Source: Thalassia testudinum (taxonomy: Eukaryota > Streptophyta > Magnoliopsida > Alismatales > Hydrocharitaceae). From it: DNA of 64,000 nt. The stretch is from NCBI GenBank assembly GCA_037157565.1, contig JAZHRO010000062.1:6510001-6574000 (forward strand), written 5' to 3'. Both the position numbers and the translations under genes were made by a program. Below the pieces are notes generated by a model that ran no database searches, was not told the DNA's origin, and saw nothing but the letters and a program-made list of their open reading frames with translations. Position 1 is the first letter of the stretch, and every line of letters starts with the position of its first letter. Positions 22,979-32,737 of this stretch are shown piece after piece.

Positions 22979-23379
22979 CATGCATTCAATATTTCATTTG
23001 TTTATACAAGCAAACGAAATGAAAGTTACACTAGAAAGCGGGAAATCAATTACACTATAAAGCAGGAAAATTCTACACTAGAAAAGCTGTAAATAAGAAT
23101 GGGAGAGAGAAGTTATCCTCCTCGACGGTCGCTTGGAGGACGAGCCGAACGAGACGACGTCTGGATGAATGAGAACGGAGCAGGACGAGGGAGGACGAAG
23201 CAGAAGAGCGGGAACGGAGCAGCACGCCGTCGTCGTCGCGGGATCCACTTCCGAAGGAGGACGAAAATTTAGACTTTATCTCGCGAGGAGCATCCCGGGT
23301 GTGGGACAAGCTTCTCTTGAGCTTTGGAGAGGTAGAGAGGAGAAGGAAGGGATGAGAATTTCGTATGGAGGGGGTCTCC

Positions 23380-23386
23380 TTTTATA
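23380..23386 (-). promoter_or_regulatory. TATA box of E 3' LTR
   Basis: Minus-strand CTATAAAAGGAGACC; same at 33383-33389 in the 5' LTR. Confidence 0.7.
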
Positions 23387-23443
23387 GTTGCAAGGAGTGG
23401 GGGCAAAATGGACATTACAACTTCAAAACAATAAATGAGGGGT

Positions 23444-23473
23444 CTTTAGTGACGGATGAAACCGTCGCTAAAG
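23444..23473 (-). promoter_or_regulatory. Inverted repeat upstream of E TATA
   Basis: CTTTAGTGACGG and CCGTCGCTAAAG, 12-bp arms with one mismatch (G:T) and a 6-nt loop, 58 bp upstream of the TATA box. Identical in the 5' LTR at 33447-33476. Confidence 0.65.
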
Positions 23474-24146
23474 CCCCCAGCGCGCGCGTCGCTTCCGCGC
23501 CCACGCGCGCCCGCTCAACCGCCCGCGCGTGTAACGCCTACGTGCTTCTATTGATTTTCAGCTGTCCGATCGCGAGATCGGACGGCTTAAAATCGCGCCT
23601 TCACCGTTGCCGCCCGCCCACCTGCACGTGCGATCGCGCGTCCACGCGGGCGTCCAATCGCTCGTCGGCCTAATTGAGCGCGCGCGGCCGTTGGATCTCC
23701 ATCTGACGCTCATCCGCGCCCGCTCAATCGCGCCTTCCGCTCCCTCGCCGCGTCTCGAACTCGCTCCCCGCGCTCGCGTAAGCGCGCTCGACCGCTGCGC
23801 TGCGGGGCGCGGATTGTCGAGCGCATGTTTTAAGCGCCGGGCGGCCACAGCCGTTGGATCGAGATCCAACGGCGGAGAGGAGACGGGTGCGCGGTCTTCA
23901 CAAGATGCATGCGGCCGTTTGGGCGGCTGAGATGGCGCCACGTGGCGCCATCTTGGTCGTCCATCTTCTGGAATTTGTAGATGGTGCCACGGATGTCGGA
24001 TTGACTCGATTTTTATGTCGTTGGGCTGCGATCGTCGATCCGAATTCATCCGTGCGGTCGGATTTGTCATCTGAAGTGTGGATTTACACCATCCTGGCCC
24101 TTGATCTTCTAGGGTTCCCCGATCTCTATCTGATGCTACGGATGCC

Positions 24147-24195
24147 TGATTAGGGCGATCTTGGAGTCGTTGAACTCCAATCATCGCCCTGATCA
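24147..24195. repeat. 49-nt imperfect palindrome in E U3
   Basis: TGATTAGGGCGAT pairs with ATCGCCCTGATCA and the inner TTGGAGT with ACTCCAA, around a CGTTGA loop. Also at 34149-34197 and, with changes, in the B LTRs at about 8920 and 14950. Confidence 0.75.
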
Positions 24196-24406
24196 CACCC
24201 ATATGGTTGGATCTTTGATCCGAGGTCCCGATAAAATGTTTGCCCTATCCAAGCACATAAAAGGAGACAATTAACCTCCATTTTATTCAAACTACTCTAA
24301 ATGCAAGATGATGCATGTTATGCAATATTTATATTATGAAATGCAATCCTATGCTTAAGAACATGCATATATAGACATTTTAAGTAGTGTAAATGTGTTT
24401 ACATCA

Positions 24407-24443
24407 TACCCCCATGCCTACCTTTTGCTAGTCCCTAGCAAAA
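24407..24443 (-). promoter_or_regulatory. 3' PPT of E with hairpin
   Basis: + strand TACCCCCATGCCTACC then TTTTGCTAG-TCC-CTAGCAAAA, a perfect 9-bp stem. Confidence 0.78.
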
Positions 24444-25636
24444 CTATATGCTATTTATAAAAGAATTAAGTTAGATTATTTGGACCTGAGTTATTTTCAA
24501 TCATTAAGAAATTGTCTACTTAGGAACTGAACTTTCAAAGACACAACAGTGCCCGGGTATCAGCCAAAATGCAGACCGCCTCAAGCCTCGCCTTATTCAA
24601 AGAAACATTTCTTTTTCTCTTTTTACTCTTTTCTAATTTTTTTTTTTTTTTTGGATTTTCAACTTTTAGGGTTTAAGAGTGGCTTTCTACGGCCATTCAA
24701 CTCACCCAAGATTTGATGAGAACCCTAAGTTTTAAGCATCTTATTGTGATTGTGATAGACTCGTTGACCGGCAGTTAGAACGGACTTCGGATTTCTACGC
24801 CTCTAGGTGACCTAACCAGAATTCTGCCTAAAGGTGTATCTTTACAACCGGTAGCTTTCTCCCTACTTTTATTTTTTTTTACGAGGTCAACACAAGGGTG
24901 AATCCAGTGTATATATCCCCAGTTTATTCTACTTCTCCGCTTCTTCCTGAGTGTTTTGGGAATTTTTAGTGCATTTTCTGAGCTGGGTTCTGGACAACCA
25001 GTCGATGAGCTGTTACCACCGACAACTTGCCAGCCATACTCGTGCGGTGAAGTGTGGCTTATTTCTTTTTGTTCTTTTCTCCTGTTCTCAATTTTTTCTT
25101 TTCTTTTTTTTTTCTTTTTTTTTTTTTTTTTAAGTAGGTGGCTTCCCTGGTCTAAGATTTACCTAAAGGTGGCAAAAAGAGAAAAGTCCAGTGACTGGGC
25201 TCTGGACAACCTACCTATGGGCTGTTACCCACGATAACTTGCCAGCCATATCACCCTAGAAGGTTCATTAGCTACCCAATTTCTGTTAGAATCACCGAGC
25301 AACAAGTCAGTGCAAAGAAAGTGTGTAGATGCTTAAAACTCAAAATTCCCTTAAATCAGAGGGTGGGTTGACAAGTCGTGTACTTATCACCCAAACTTAT
25401 TTATTCCAATTATAATAGAATTAAGATGGCGAGAACTCAAAGACAAATCCACATTTTAGTAGATACACAGGCTAATTAAGTCCAATGACCTGAGGGGTCT
25501 TTGTGTTCAGATCCTAATGTAAAATTTCTTAGGATTGAAAAGTCCTAATGTCCAACTAATCCTTCCTAATTTTTTTTAGAAAGAGAGCAATTTATATGGA
25601 TTTCACAAAGCTGACCAACTAATTCAAAAATGAATC
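24444..25636 (-). other. 3' untranslated region of E
   Basis: Non-coding. Contains the two ~58-bp direct repeats (about 24983-25040 and 25195-25250) around a T-rich tract (A-rich on the sense strand). Confidence 0.75.
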
Positions 25637-25673
25637 CACCCCCCCATGCCTAGCTGATGCAATGTCCTCATTG
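25637..25673 (-). promoter_or_regulatory. Second polypurine tract of E with hairpin
   Basis: CCACCCCCCCATGCC then CAATG-TCCT-CATTG. The block GCCTAGCTGATGC (25648-25660) can also pair with GCCATCAGCTAGGC at 25772-25785. Confidence 0.65.
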
Positions 25674-25803
25674 AAAAAGAGACATGAAAGAAAGGGTAGA
25701 ATATGAAAGATGTCACCTGGATATGAAGCTCGTATCAGCCTTGTGTTATATGTACAACTGCTGAGTTTAATGCCATCAGCTAGGCGAAGTCCAGCCAAAG
25801 AAG

Positions 25804-28368
25804 TCACAGAATGGCTAGAGCAACAGAGTCTGAAACGGGTTCTGGAAGATTACGGTCAACAACAGGCTTCAGACGTTGACCGTTGACTTTAAAGGTGTTA
25901 CCCATCTTTGGGTCAGAAATCTGAATGGCACCATTTAGAAAAATCTGATCAACTATGAATGGGCCATTCCATTTAGATCTAAGTTTACCAGGAAAGAGCT
26001 TAAGTTTAGAATCGAATAACCAGACCTTCTGGTTTGGCTCAAAGCTCTTGCGGGAAATCATTTGATCATGTAGAGCTTTGGTCCGAGCCTTGTAGATCTT
26101 GGCATTCTCATAAGCATCATTTCTAAGCTCCTCCAACTCAGATAGTTGGAGTTTCCTGGTCTTCCCAGCTAGATTTAGATCTAGATTGCATTGTTTGATT
26201 GCCCAGAATGCCCTGTGTTCAATCTCTACGGGTAGATGACAAGCCTTTCCATACACCAGACAGAATGGAGACATGCCGATGGGCGTTTCATACGCCGTAC
26301 GGTAGGCCCAAAGAGTGTCCTCAAGCTTTTGAGTCCAATCCTTGCGATCGGGCCTAACCATTTTTTGCAGAATGTTCTTGATCTCTCGATTAGAGATCTC
26401 GGCTTGTCCATTCGTTTGGGGATGGTAAGGTGTGGAAATTCGATGATTAACCCCGTATTTGGCCAATAAACTCCGGAATTGGGCATTAGTAAAATGAGTG
26501 CCACCATCACTGATGATAGCCCTCGGAATCCCGAATCTACTGAAGATATTTTTCTTGACAAAGTTGATGACCACCTTGTGGTCATTGGTTCGGGTGGGAA
26601 TTGCCTCAATCCATTTAGACACATAATCAACAGCGACAAGAATGTACTGATGTCCAAATGAAGGGATAAAGGGTCCCATGAAATCAATGCCCCAAACATC
26701 GAAAATTTCGACAGGAAGAATAGGGTTTAAGGGCATCATGTTTCTCTTAGTTATGCTCCCGAGTGCCTGGCATCGAGGGCATGACCGTGAGAAATCCTGG
26801 GCATCGTTGAATAAAGACGGCCAATAGAAGCCAGATTGCAAAATTTTTGCAGCCGTCTTTTTCCCGGAGAAATGTCCACCACACCCAGATGCATGGTAGA
26901 ACTCAAGTATACTGTTGAATTCATTCTCCGGTATGCATCGGCGAATAATCTGATCAGAGCCGATGCGATACAGTTCAGGGTCCTCCCAAAAGTAGTATTT
27001 GGCCTTAGATTTGAGTCTATCCCGTTGTTGCTTGGTCCAATCCTGGGGGATTTGACAAACGGCCAAATAGTTAACAATGTCAGCAAACCATGGGGTGTGG
27101 ACACCTAAAACTATAAGAATGGTTTCGTCCGGAAAAGTGTCAGCAATCGGAATGTCTGGACAAGAAGAATCACCTAGGAGTCTCGACAAATGATCCGCCA
27201 CCACATTTTGTACCCCGATTTTATCCTTGATTTCAAGATCAAATTCTTGAAGAAGAAGAATCCAACGAATAAGCTGGGGTTTAGCATCCTTTTTAGCCAA
27301 GAGATGTCTCAAGGCCGAGTGGTCGGTATAAACAATAACATGAGACCCCAAGAGATAAGCCCTGAATTTTTCCAACACAAATACTACAGCTAGTAATTCC
27401 TTTTCAGTAACAGTGTAATTCCTCTGGGCTTCATCCAAAGTTTTACTAGCGTAGTAAATGACAAAGGGCTTTCGGTCAATTTTCTGACCCAGGACAGCCC
27501 CGACCGCGTAATCAGAAGCATCGGACATGATCTCAAATGGGGCTGTCCAAATAGGTGGTTGCAAAATTGGAGCACTGGTGACTGCCGTTTTTAGGAAATC
27601 AAATGCCTTTCGGCATGATTCGTCAAAAACAAACGGCGTTTCTTTGGCAAGAAGATTGCTCAAAGGGCGGGCAACCTTCGAGAAGTCCTTGATGAATCTT
27701 CGATAAAATCCCACATGGCCAAGAAATGATCTGATTTGTTTAACAGATGTGGGAGGAGGAAGTTTAGCGATAGCATCAACCTTAGCTTTGTCCACTTCAA
27801 TTCCCCGTTCAGAGATTACATGACCCAAAATAATGCCCTCTTGGGTCATGAAATGACTCTTTTCCCAGCTAAGGACCAATCGTGTCTTGATACATCGCTT
27901 AAGAATCATTTCCAAATTAGCCAAACAAGAGTCAAATGATTCTCCGAAAATGGAGAAATCATCCATGAAGACTTCCATAAACTCTCCCACCATGTCGGAA
28001 AATATGGCTAGCATACACCTTTGAAAAGTTGCAGGTGCATTGCATAACCCGAAAGGCATCCTACGAAAAGCAAAGGTTCCGTAGGGACAGGTGAAAGTAG
28101 TTTTTTCCTGATCCTCGGGATGGATAGGAACTTGGTTGTATCCCGAGTAGCCATCAAGAAAACAGAAGTACTTCTGCCCGGCTAATTTTTCCAAGATTTG
28201 ATCAATGAAGGGCAGGGGAAAATGATCCTTTTTAGTGGCAGTGTTCAGCTTCCTGTAATCAATACAAACTCTCCAAGAAGAAGCTGAACGAGTTGTGACA
28301 GATTCTCCTCTCTCATTAGTCACAACAGTAATCCCGGCTTTCTTTGGAACAATCTGAACGGGACTTAC
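25804..28368 (-). pseudogene. pol: RT-RNase H-integrase portion of E pol
   Basis: Open for about 855 codons after a stop at 28369. Counting from the Met at 28323: RT starts with [11 protein letters not shown] (~17-27) and has FMDD at 119-122. RNase H has MSDAS (D268), E309, D334 and D377. The integrase zinc finger is H477-x6-H484-x30-C515-x2-C518. The core D547-58-D606-35-E642 is complete. The C-terminal [10 protein letters not shown] and [13 protein letters not shown] motifs are present, and there is no chromodomain. It replicates and integrates the element's RNA/cDNA in virus-like particles and nucleus. All catalytic residues are kept, but it is cut off from gag and protease by upstream stops, so as a polyprotein it is broken. 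Closest relative in the window: J. Confidence 0.9.
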
Positions 28369-28605
28369 CTAGGGACTGTCAGAGATTGGATAAATAATTC
28401 CTGCATCGAGCCACTTGATGATTTCCTTTTTGACCACTTCTCGCATATTTGGATTCAATCTCCTCTGCATCTGGCGAGAAGGGCGGGATCCATCTTCCAA
28501 GAATATTCTATGATTACAGTAAGATGGCTCGATCCCCCTAAGGTCATGAATGGTCCAACCAATTGCCTCCTTATGTTCCTTTAGGACCTTAATCAATTTA
28601 ATCTC
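28369..28605 (-). pseudogene. Protease-RT linker of E, between two in-frame stops
   Basis: Same frame as the flanking pol pieces. Encodes the conserved IGWTI.DLRGIEPSYC and MQRRLNP.M.EVVKKEI motifs before the RT palm. The stop at 28369-28371 (TAG) replaces the Trp that J has in SDSRWVSP. The stop at 28606-28608 (TAA) lies just after AKLTKE, where J has a Gln codon. Both fit single C-to-T type changes. Confidence 0.85.
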
Positions 28606-29645
28606 TTACTCCTTTGTCAATTTAGCACTGATAATCACAGGGAGCGTATTCTGAGGTCCTAAAAATTGATATTTCAAATTCTCGGGCAATGGTTTCAATT
28701 CGAGCTGGGGTGGGGTGATGATTGATGGTCGGGTAGATGCTGAAGATTCAACAAGAGGGAGAGGTTGTGAGTGAACAAAATCAGTAACCTCTTCCGAAGA
28801 TGTTAAGTCAGAGGGTTGCGGGTCAAATTCATCAACCAAAGAGGAACTTTCAATTGAAGAAACTGTCAAACAAGTTTCAATATTAACATTATCCTCATCA
28901 AGTTCCTCAATAAATCCACAATCCTCAAATTTGTTGATCACCTTAAAAATATCTAATTTCATACGTTGGTCCCCAAAGGCGATTTCCATGCTACCGCTTT
29001 CACAATTAATGTTGGCCTTTGCGGTAGCCAGGAATGGATGCCCCAGAATGATGGGCGTGTTCCTCAGATTATCTGGTACATCCATGTCAAGGGCAAGGAA
29101 ATCTACAGGAAAATAGAAATCCTTGACCTTAACTCTAACATCTTCAATAATGCCTCGTGGGTTTGTGACCGAACGATCCGCTAACTGTAGCGTTACTGAA
29201 GTTGGCCGAAGTTCGCCTAACCCAAACTTCTCGTAAAGAGAAGTCGGAATTAGGTTGATGGATGCACCGAGATCCAAAAGTGCTCTATCAAATGTGTAAT
29301 CTCTGATAACGCAAGAAATCAAAGGAGCACCAGGATCTCTCTTTTTCTGAGGGAGGTAGTGCAAGATAACAGAACTAGCCTGCTCGGGGAGTACCACCTT
29401 CCTCGGAACAGATTCTCTCGACTTACGCTTTTGTGTACATAATTCCTTTAAAAATCGTGCGTAAGTCGGTATGTGCTCGATAGCATCAAGGAGCGGGATA
29501 TTGATCTCAACATTCTTAAATAAATTCAGAAGCTCCTCATTGCTATCAACAGACTTCTTCTTCTTTGCTTTGGTTAAGGCTTCAGGAAAAGGAACACGAG
29601 TCAGATCTTTGGAATCGGATTCCTGAGCCTTGATTTCTCCTTTAG
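28606..29645 (-). pseudogene. Aspartic protease region of E
   Basis: Frame +1/-1 relative to gag from about 29640. It begins with a linker (FPEALTK..., INIPLLDAIEHIPTYARFLK) shared with J, then [11 protein letters not shown] and the protease active-site region [15 protein letters not shown] (about 29240-29290) and IILGHPFLATAKANI. Length and order match J. It ends at an in-frame TAA at 28606. The join to gag is lost through a single-base slip within an AG-rich run near 29650-29660. Confidence 0.85.
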
Positions 29646-31475
29646 AATTCTCCTCTCTCTCTTAGATTCTTCAGGATTCAAAAGATTAGAATAATGTGGT
29701 TGTGGATCCTGAGTCTTCTTACCACTCCTCAAAGTGACAGAATTTGCAGAAGCGTAAGAATTTGGGTCTTGGGGAGGGTTAGGAAAGATTGGAGGGGCTT
29801 GATTGACCATGAATTGTTGATTTACAGAAGAAGAAGATGAGGAACCCTGCTCAACCACCTGAGCATGCGCGTGTGGGTCCCTCTGATTTCCGTACCCTTG
29901 GGCTTGATTGCCCGAATTCGTAATGTTTCGTGGGTTGGGTACGGGTTGGGATGGTAGAGATCCGGGTTGACGAGAGTTAGCAATGAGCCCGGATTGCAAG
30001 TTGTCCAGTGAGTTTTTCATTTGCTGCATGAGCTGGAGCATAGATCCTTGCATCTCTACCATTTGACGGTTCAAATCAGCCTGCCCTGCGGGTTGACGGG
30101 CATTCCAAGCTGGCTGATTGACCTGATTCGGAGGCAACTGAGTATATACTTGGCCCTGACCCATTGGTCGTTGCGGAGCATAATTGCTGGGTCGGAATTG
30201 GGTCTGTTGCCCCGGATTTTTCCAAGAGAAGTTAGGGTGGTTTCTCCAACCTGGATTATAGGCATTCGAGTAGGGGTTGGATCTAACATTCTCTTGTACA
30301 GCACAGACATCCTCATAGGGTGAGGATGGAGAGAAAGAAAAGGAAGGATTAGAAAAACTGGGATCAAAGGCCCCAGTTGGGAACCCATGGGGTTCCGAGA
30401 AATGCTGACTCATAGGTTGAGTCGCATCGAGTTGATTCACGAACTCCCGTCCAGAAAGAGCTCGTGAAGAATGGAATCCCGAATTTTGGGATTGAGTGGA
30501 TTGAGAGTTGTTCATAGAATTGCCAGCCATCCACTCTTCCATTCTTTTAGCAACCAAGTCCACTTTGTCAAGTTTATTACAAATCAATTCCATATCAAAT
30601 GAATGAGAGTCATGGACTTCATTGACATTTGATCTGGGTTGTTGGGACCGGTTAAAAGTATCCATGGAGGCATGATTAATTGAATTCTCACTCATTTCCT
30701 CAAATAAATCATGTGCACTATCTGCATCTTTATTGAGGAAATTGCCTCCGCAAGAAGCATCCACATGGTTTCTGAGTTGCTCAGTCAACCCATGATAGAA
30801 AATCTGCACGAGTTGCCATTTCGGCACCTCGTGGTGTGGACACCTCCGCAATAAGTCCTGAAATCGCTCCCAGGCCACATGAAACTGCTCCCCCGGCCGC
30901 TGGGTAAAAGTAGTGATTGCCCGTCTCAAAGCATTGGTACGACCGACTGGGAAAAATTTCTTCAGAAAGGCCGATTTCAACTCATTCCAAGTTGTAATTG
31001 GTCTTCCTATTGTCCTATACCAATGCGCGGCCTTATCCCTAAGAGAGTGGGGGAAGAGCCTCATGATCATTTGCTCCTCGTTTACGTTTCGAGACTTGGT
31101 GGTCTGGACCAAAGTGGTCAAGTCCTCCAAGTGTTGAAACGGATCTTCGGAGCCAAGCCCATGATAATGTTTAATCAGGCTTAACACCTGGGGCTTGATT
31201 TCTATGTCACCGGCTGGAATCTGGATGCCGGGACGCTCCCCGTAATTTGAAGGATCATAAAACTCCTTCAAGGGCTGAGCGCCCTGCATTCTCTGGAACC
31301 ATTCTTGCATTCTCTGCATTTGTTCCAGCTGCCTTCGAAATTCTTCCTGTGGATTTCCAGGCAGAGGAGGCTGTTGTTCGGCCATGGGATCAAATTGACC
31401 AAAATCTAACTTGCGCCTCCTAGAATGTTCTAATGGTCCTTCCAATCCGGGATTCAATGACCGTCTTCCCAGCAT
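29601..31475 (-). CDS. gag: gag of element E
   Basis: 624 codons from ATG 31475. Structural protein forming the virus-like particle. N-terminus MLGRRSLNPGLEGPLEHSRRR is basic. The Retrotrans_gag core spans roughly codons 80-220 (QVLSLIKHYHGL, FPHSLRDKAAHWY, TWNELKSAFLKKFFP, CPHHEVPKWQLVQIFYHGL, DASCGGNF). A Gln/Pro/Ser-rich tail with [19 protein letters not shown] follows. No CCHC zinc knuckle is present. The start is supported by the equivalent MLGRRSLNP start in H (46144) and by the leader ending just upstream. The frame ends early at a frameshift; in J gag and protease are continuous. Confidence 0.88.
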   Translation of the reverse strand: MLGRRSLNPGLEGPLEHSRRRKLDFGQFDPMAEQQPPLPGNPQEEFRRQLEQMQRMQEWFQRMQGAQPLKEFYDPSNYGERPGIQIPAGDIEIKPQVLSLIKHYHGLGSEDPFQHLEDLTTLVQTTKSRNVNEEQMIMRLFPHSLRDKAAHWYRTIGRPITTWNELKSAFLKKFFPVGRTNALRRAITTFTQRPGEQFHVAWERFQDLLRRCPHHEVPKWQLVQIFYHGLTEQLRNHVDASCGGNFLNKDADSAHDLFEEMSENSINHASMDTFNRSQQPRSNVNEVHDSHSFDMELICNKLDKVDLVAKRMEEWMAGNSMNNSQSTQSQNSGFHSSRALSGREFVNQLDATQPMSQHFSEPHGFPTGAFDPSFSNPSFSFSPSSPYEDVCAVQENVRSNPYSNAYNPGWRNHPNFSWKNPGQQTQFRPSNYAPQRPMGQGQVYTQLPPNQVNQPAWNARQPAGQADLNRQMVEMQGSMLQLMQQMKNSLDNLQSGLIANSRQPGSLPSQPVPNPRNITNSGNQAQGYGNQRDPHAHAQVVEQGSSSSSSVNQQFMVNQAPPIFPNPPQDPNSYASANSVTLRSGKKTQDPQPHYSNLLNPEESKRERRILKEKSRLRNPIPKI

Positions 31476-32706
31476 AAACTAGGAGTAGGTCGGAAGGACC
31501 GAGGATAGCGACCCTGCAGCACAACAAAACAAGGCTGTCCTTAAGTGGGGTAGCCTAAGGATCTACTGACTCCCAACACCAGCCTTAAGACTGTAACTGA
31601 TTTACTCTACTTGCGTCTATATAATCCAACCAGTTAGAAGGAGGGACTGGGGAGAAGGTTCTTCCTTTGGCTTTCGCCTCCGGTTCCTAGTGTACCCCCC
31701 CGCCGCGGTCGTTTGACGCTACTCCCCTAGCTAGACATCAGATTAATCAGTACAAGTAGGTTAATCAAAAATAATCTCAGACTAAGCCTTGAAGAGCGAA
31801 TCAAACCTTAGGGCCAACGTCTACTCAATTTTATTACGGCCTGGGGTTGTGGTGCTTATGGAATGTGATGGGCCCTTACAATGGGTTGTGCCCTTAATGA
31901 TTGATTGAAATTTGTGTAAGTGCGTGCACAACCAGGGTTTTCAGGCAAGATTATTTATAATGTGTGAATTTTAATGTTCAAATCCTGCTTAAGTAGCTTT
32001 TAGGGTTTCAAATTAGGTGAATTGCAATCAAATTTCTAGGCAAACCAAGTTGTAAAACACGGGTGAAGATAGTTTTCCTTTAAAATCAGAAAGAAAGCGG
32101 AGTGCCTGGAATATACCTAGATTGAAAACCCTAAGGAGGAGCTACTTGATGAGTTGGTTTTAAATAAAGTGGTGCGGCCCAAACAACTCAAATAATTACC
32201 CACAATTGCACCACTAAGTTAGGCACTCAAAGATGGTTAACCTAGAATGATTTCTACTCTGTTATGTGTTGCTCTGTGTGTACCGATTCCACAGATCAGA
32301 ACCCGGTTGAGTAGAAAACAAATCAAGTTAATCAAGTGCCTTGAATGTGGGTGTGTGTTGTGTGTTTGTTGAAAGTTACCCCACAAAATTATCTTTTTGT
32401 TATTATTTTTTTTTTTATGAATGAGGGTGAAATGAGTGTGAGTAGAAATCCAAACAACCAAACTATTCCTAGGATTTATGCAAACACCTAGGATAATTGG
32501 AATTTGGATTTAATGTGGCGAATGAAATCTATGGAGGGGGAAAGAATGGGGGAGCACTTACAGTTGTCTTCAACTGCACTTTACTCCAGTCTACCGCTTG
32601 TTGATTCCTTGATGGAGGTCTCTGCAAAATAATAGACACAAGAGAAAGCTAGTTAGAAAACAAATAAAGTGCAAGAAATGCGAAGAAAAGATCGAAAATC
32701 GTTGCC
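31476..32706 (-). other. 5' leader of E
   Basis: Non-coding, shared with A, B and H. Blocks near 31540-31760 (GGAGGGACTGGGGAGAAGG, TAGCTAGACATCAGATT) recur in all four. A possible splice acceptor CTGCAG lies at 31514-31519. Confidence 0.75.
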
Positions 32707-32724
32707 TCCCCGGCAACGGCGCCA
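32707..32724 (-). other. Primer-binding site of E, with duplicated end
   Basis: Minus strand TGGCGCCGTTGCCGGGGA, an exact tRNA-Asp-type PBS. The adjacent 10-mer GGCGCCAAAA is duplicated (32718-32727, 32728-32737), so the PBS sits 13 nt rather than 3 nt from the LTR. Confidence 0.9.
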
Positions 32725-32737
32725 AAAGGCGCCAAAA

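Larger units (their letters stand above)
22720..24406 (-). repeat. Element E 3' LTR
   Basis: 1687 bp. Minus strand starts TGATGTAAACACAT and ends CGTAATCGTTCAACA. (AG)n run at about 22942-22972, TATA at 23380-23386, inverted repeat at 23444-23473, palindromes at about 23561-23588 and 24147-24195. Confidence 0.94.

Noticed and set aside
23558..24202. 214-codon minus-strand frame in the E 3' LTR, with a 204-codon counterpart in the 5' LTR (33644-34258)
   Set aside because: It lies in U3, upstream of the TATA box, and consists largely of palindromic GC-rich LTR sequence. It is present twice only because the LTRs are near-identical, and the equivalent B LTR region is interrupted. No protein-like features.
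30021..31184. Frames on the + strand across E gag
   Set aside because: Antisense shadows of the gag coding region; no independent signal.
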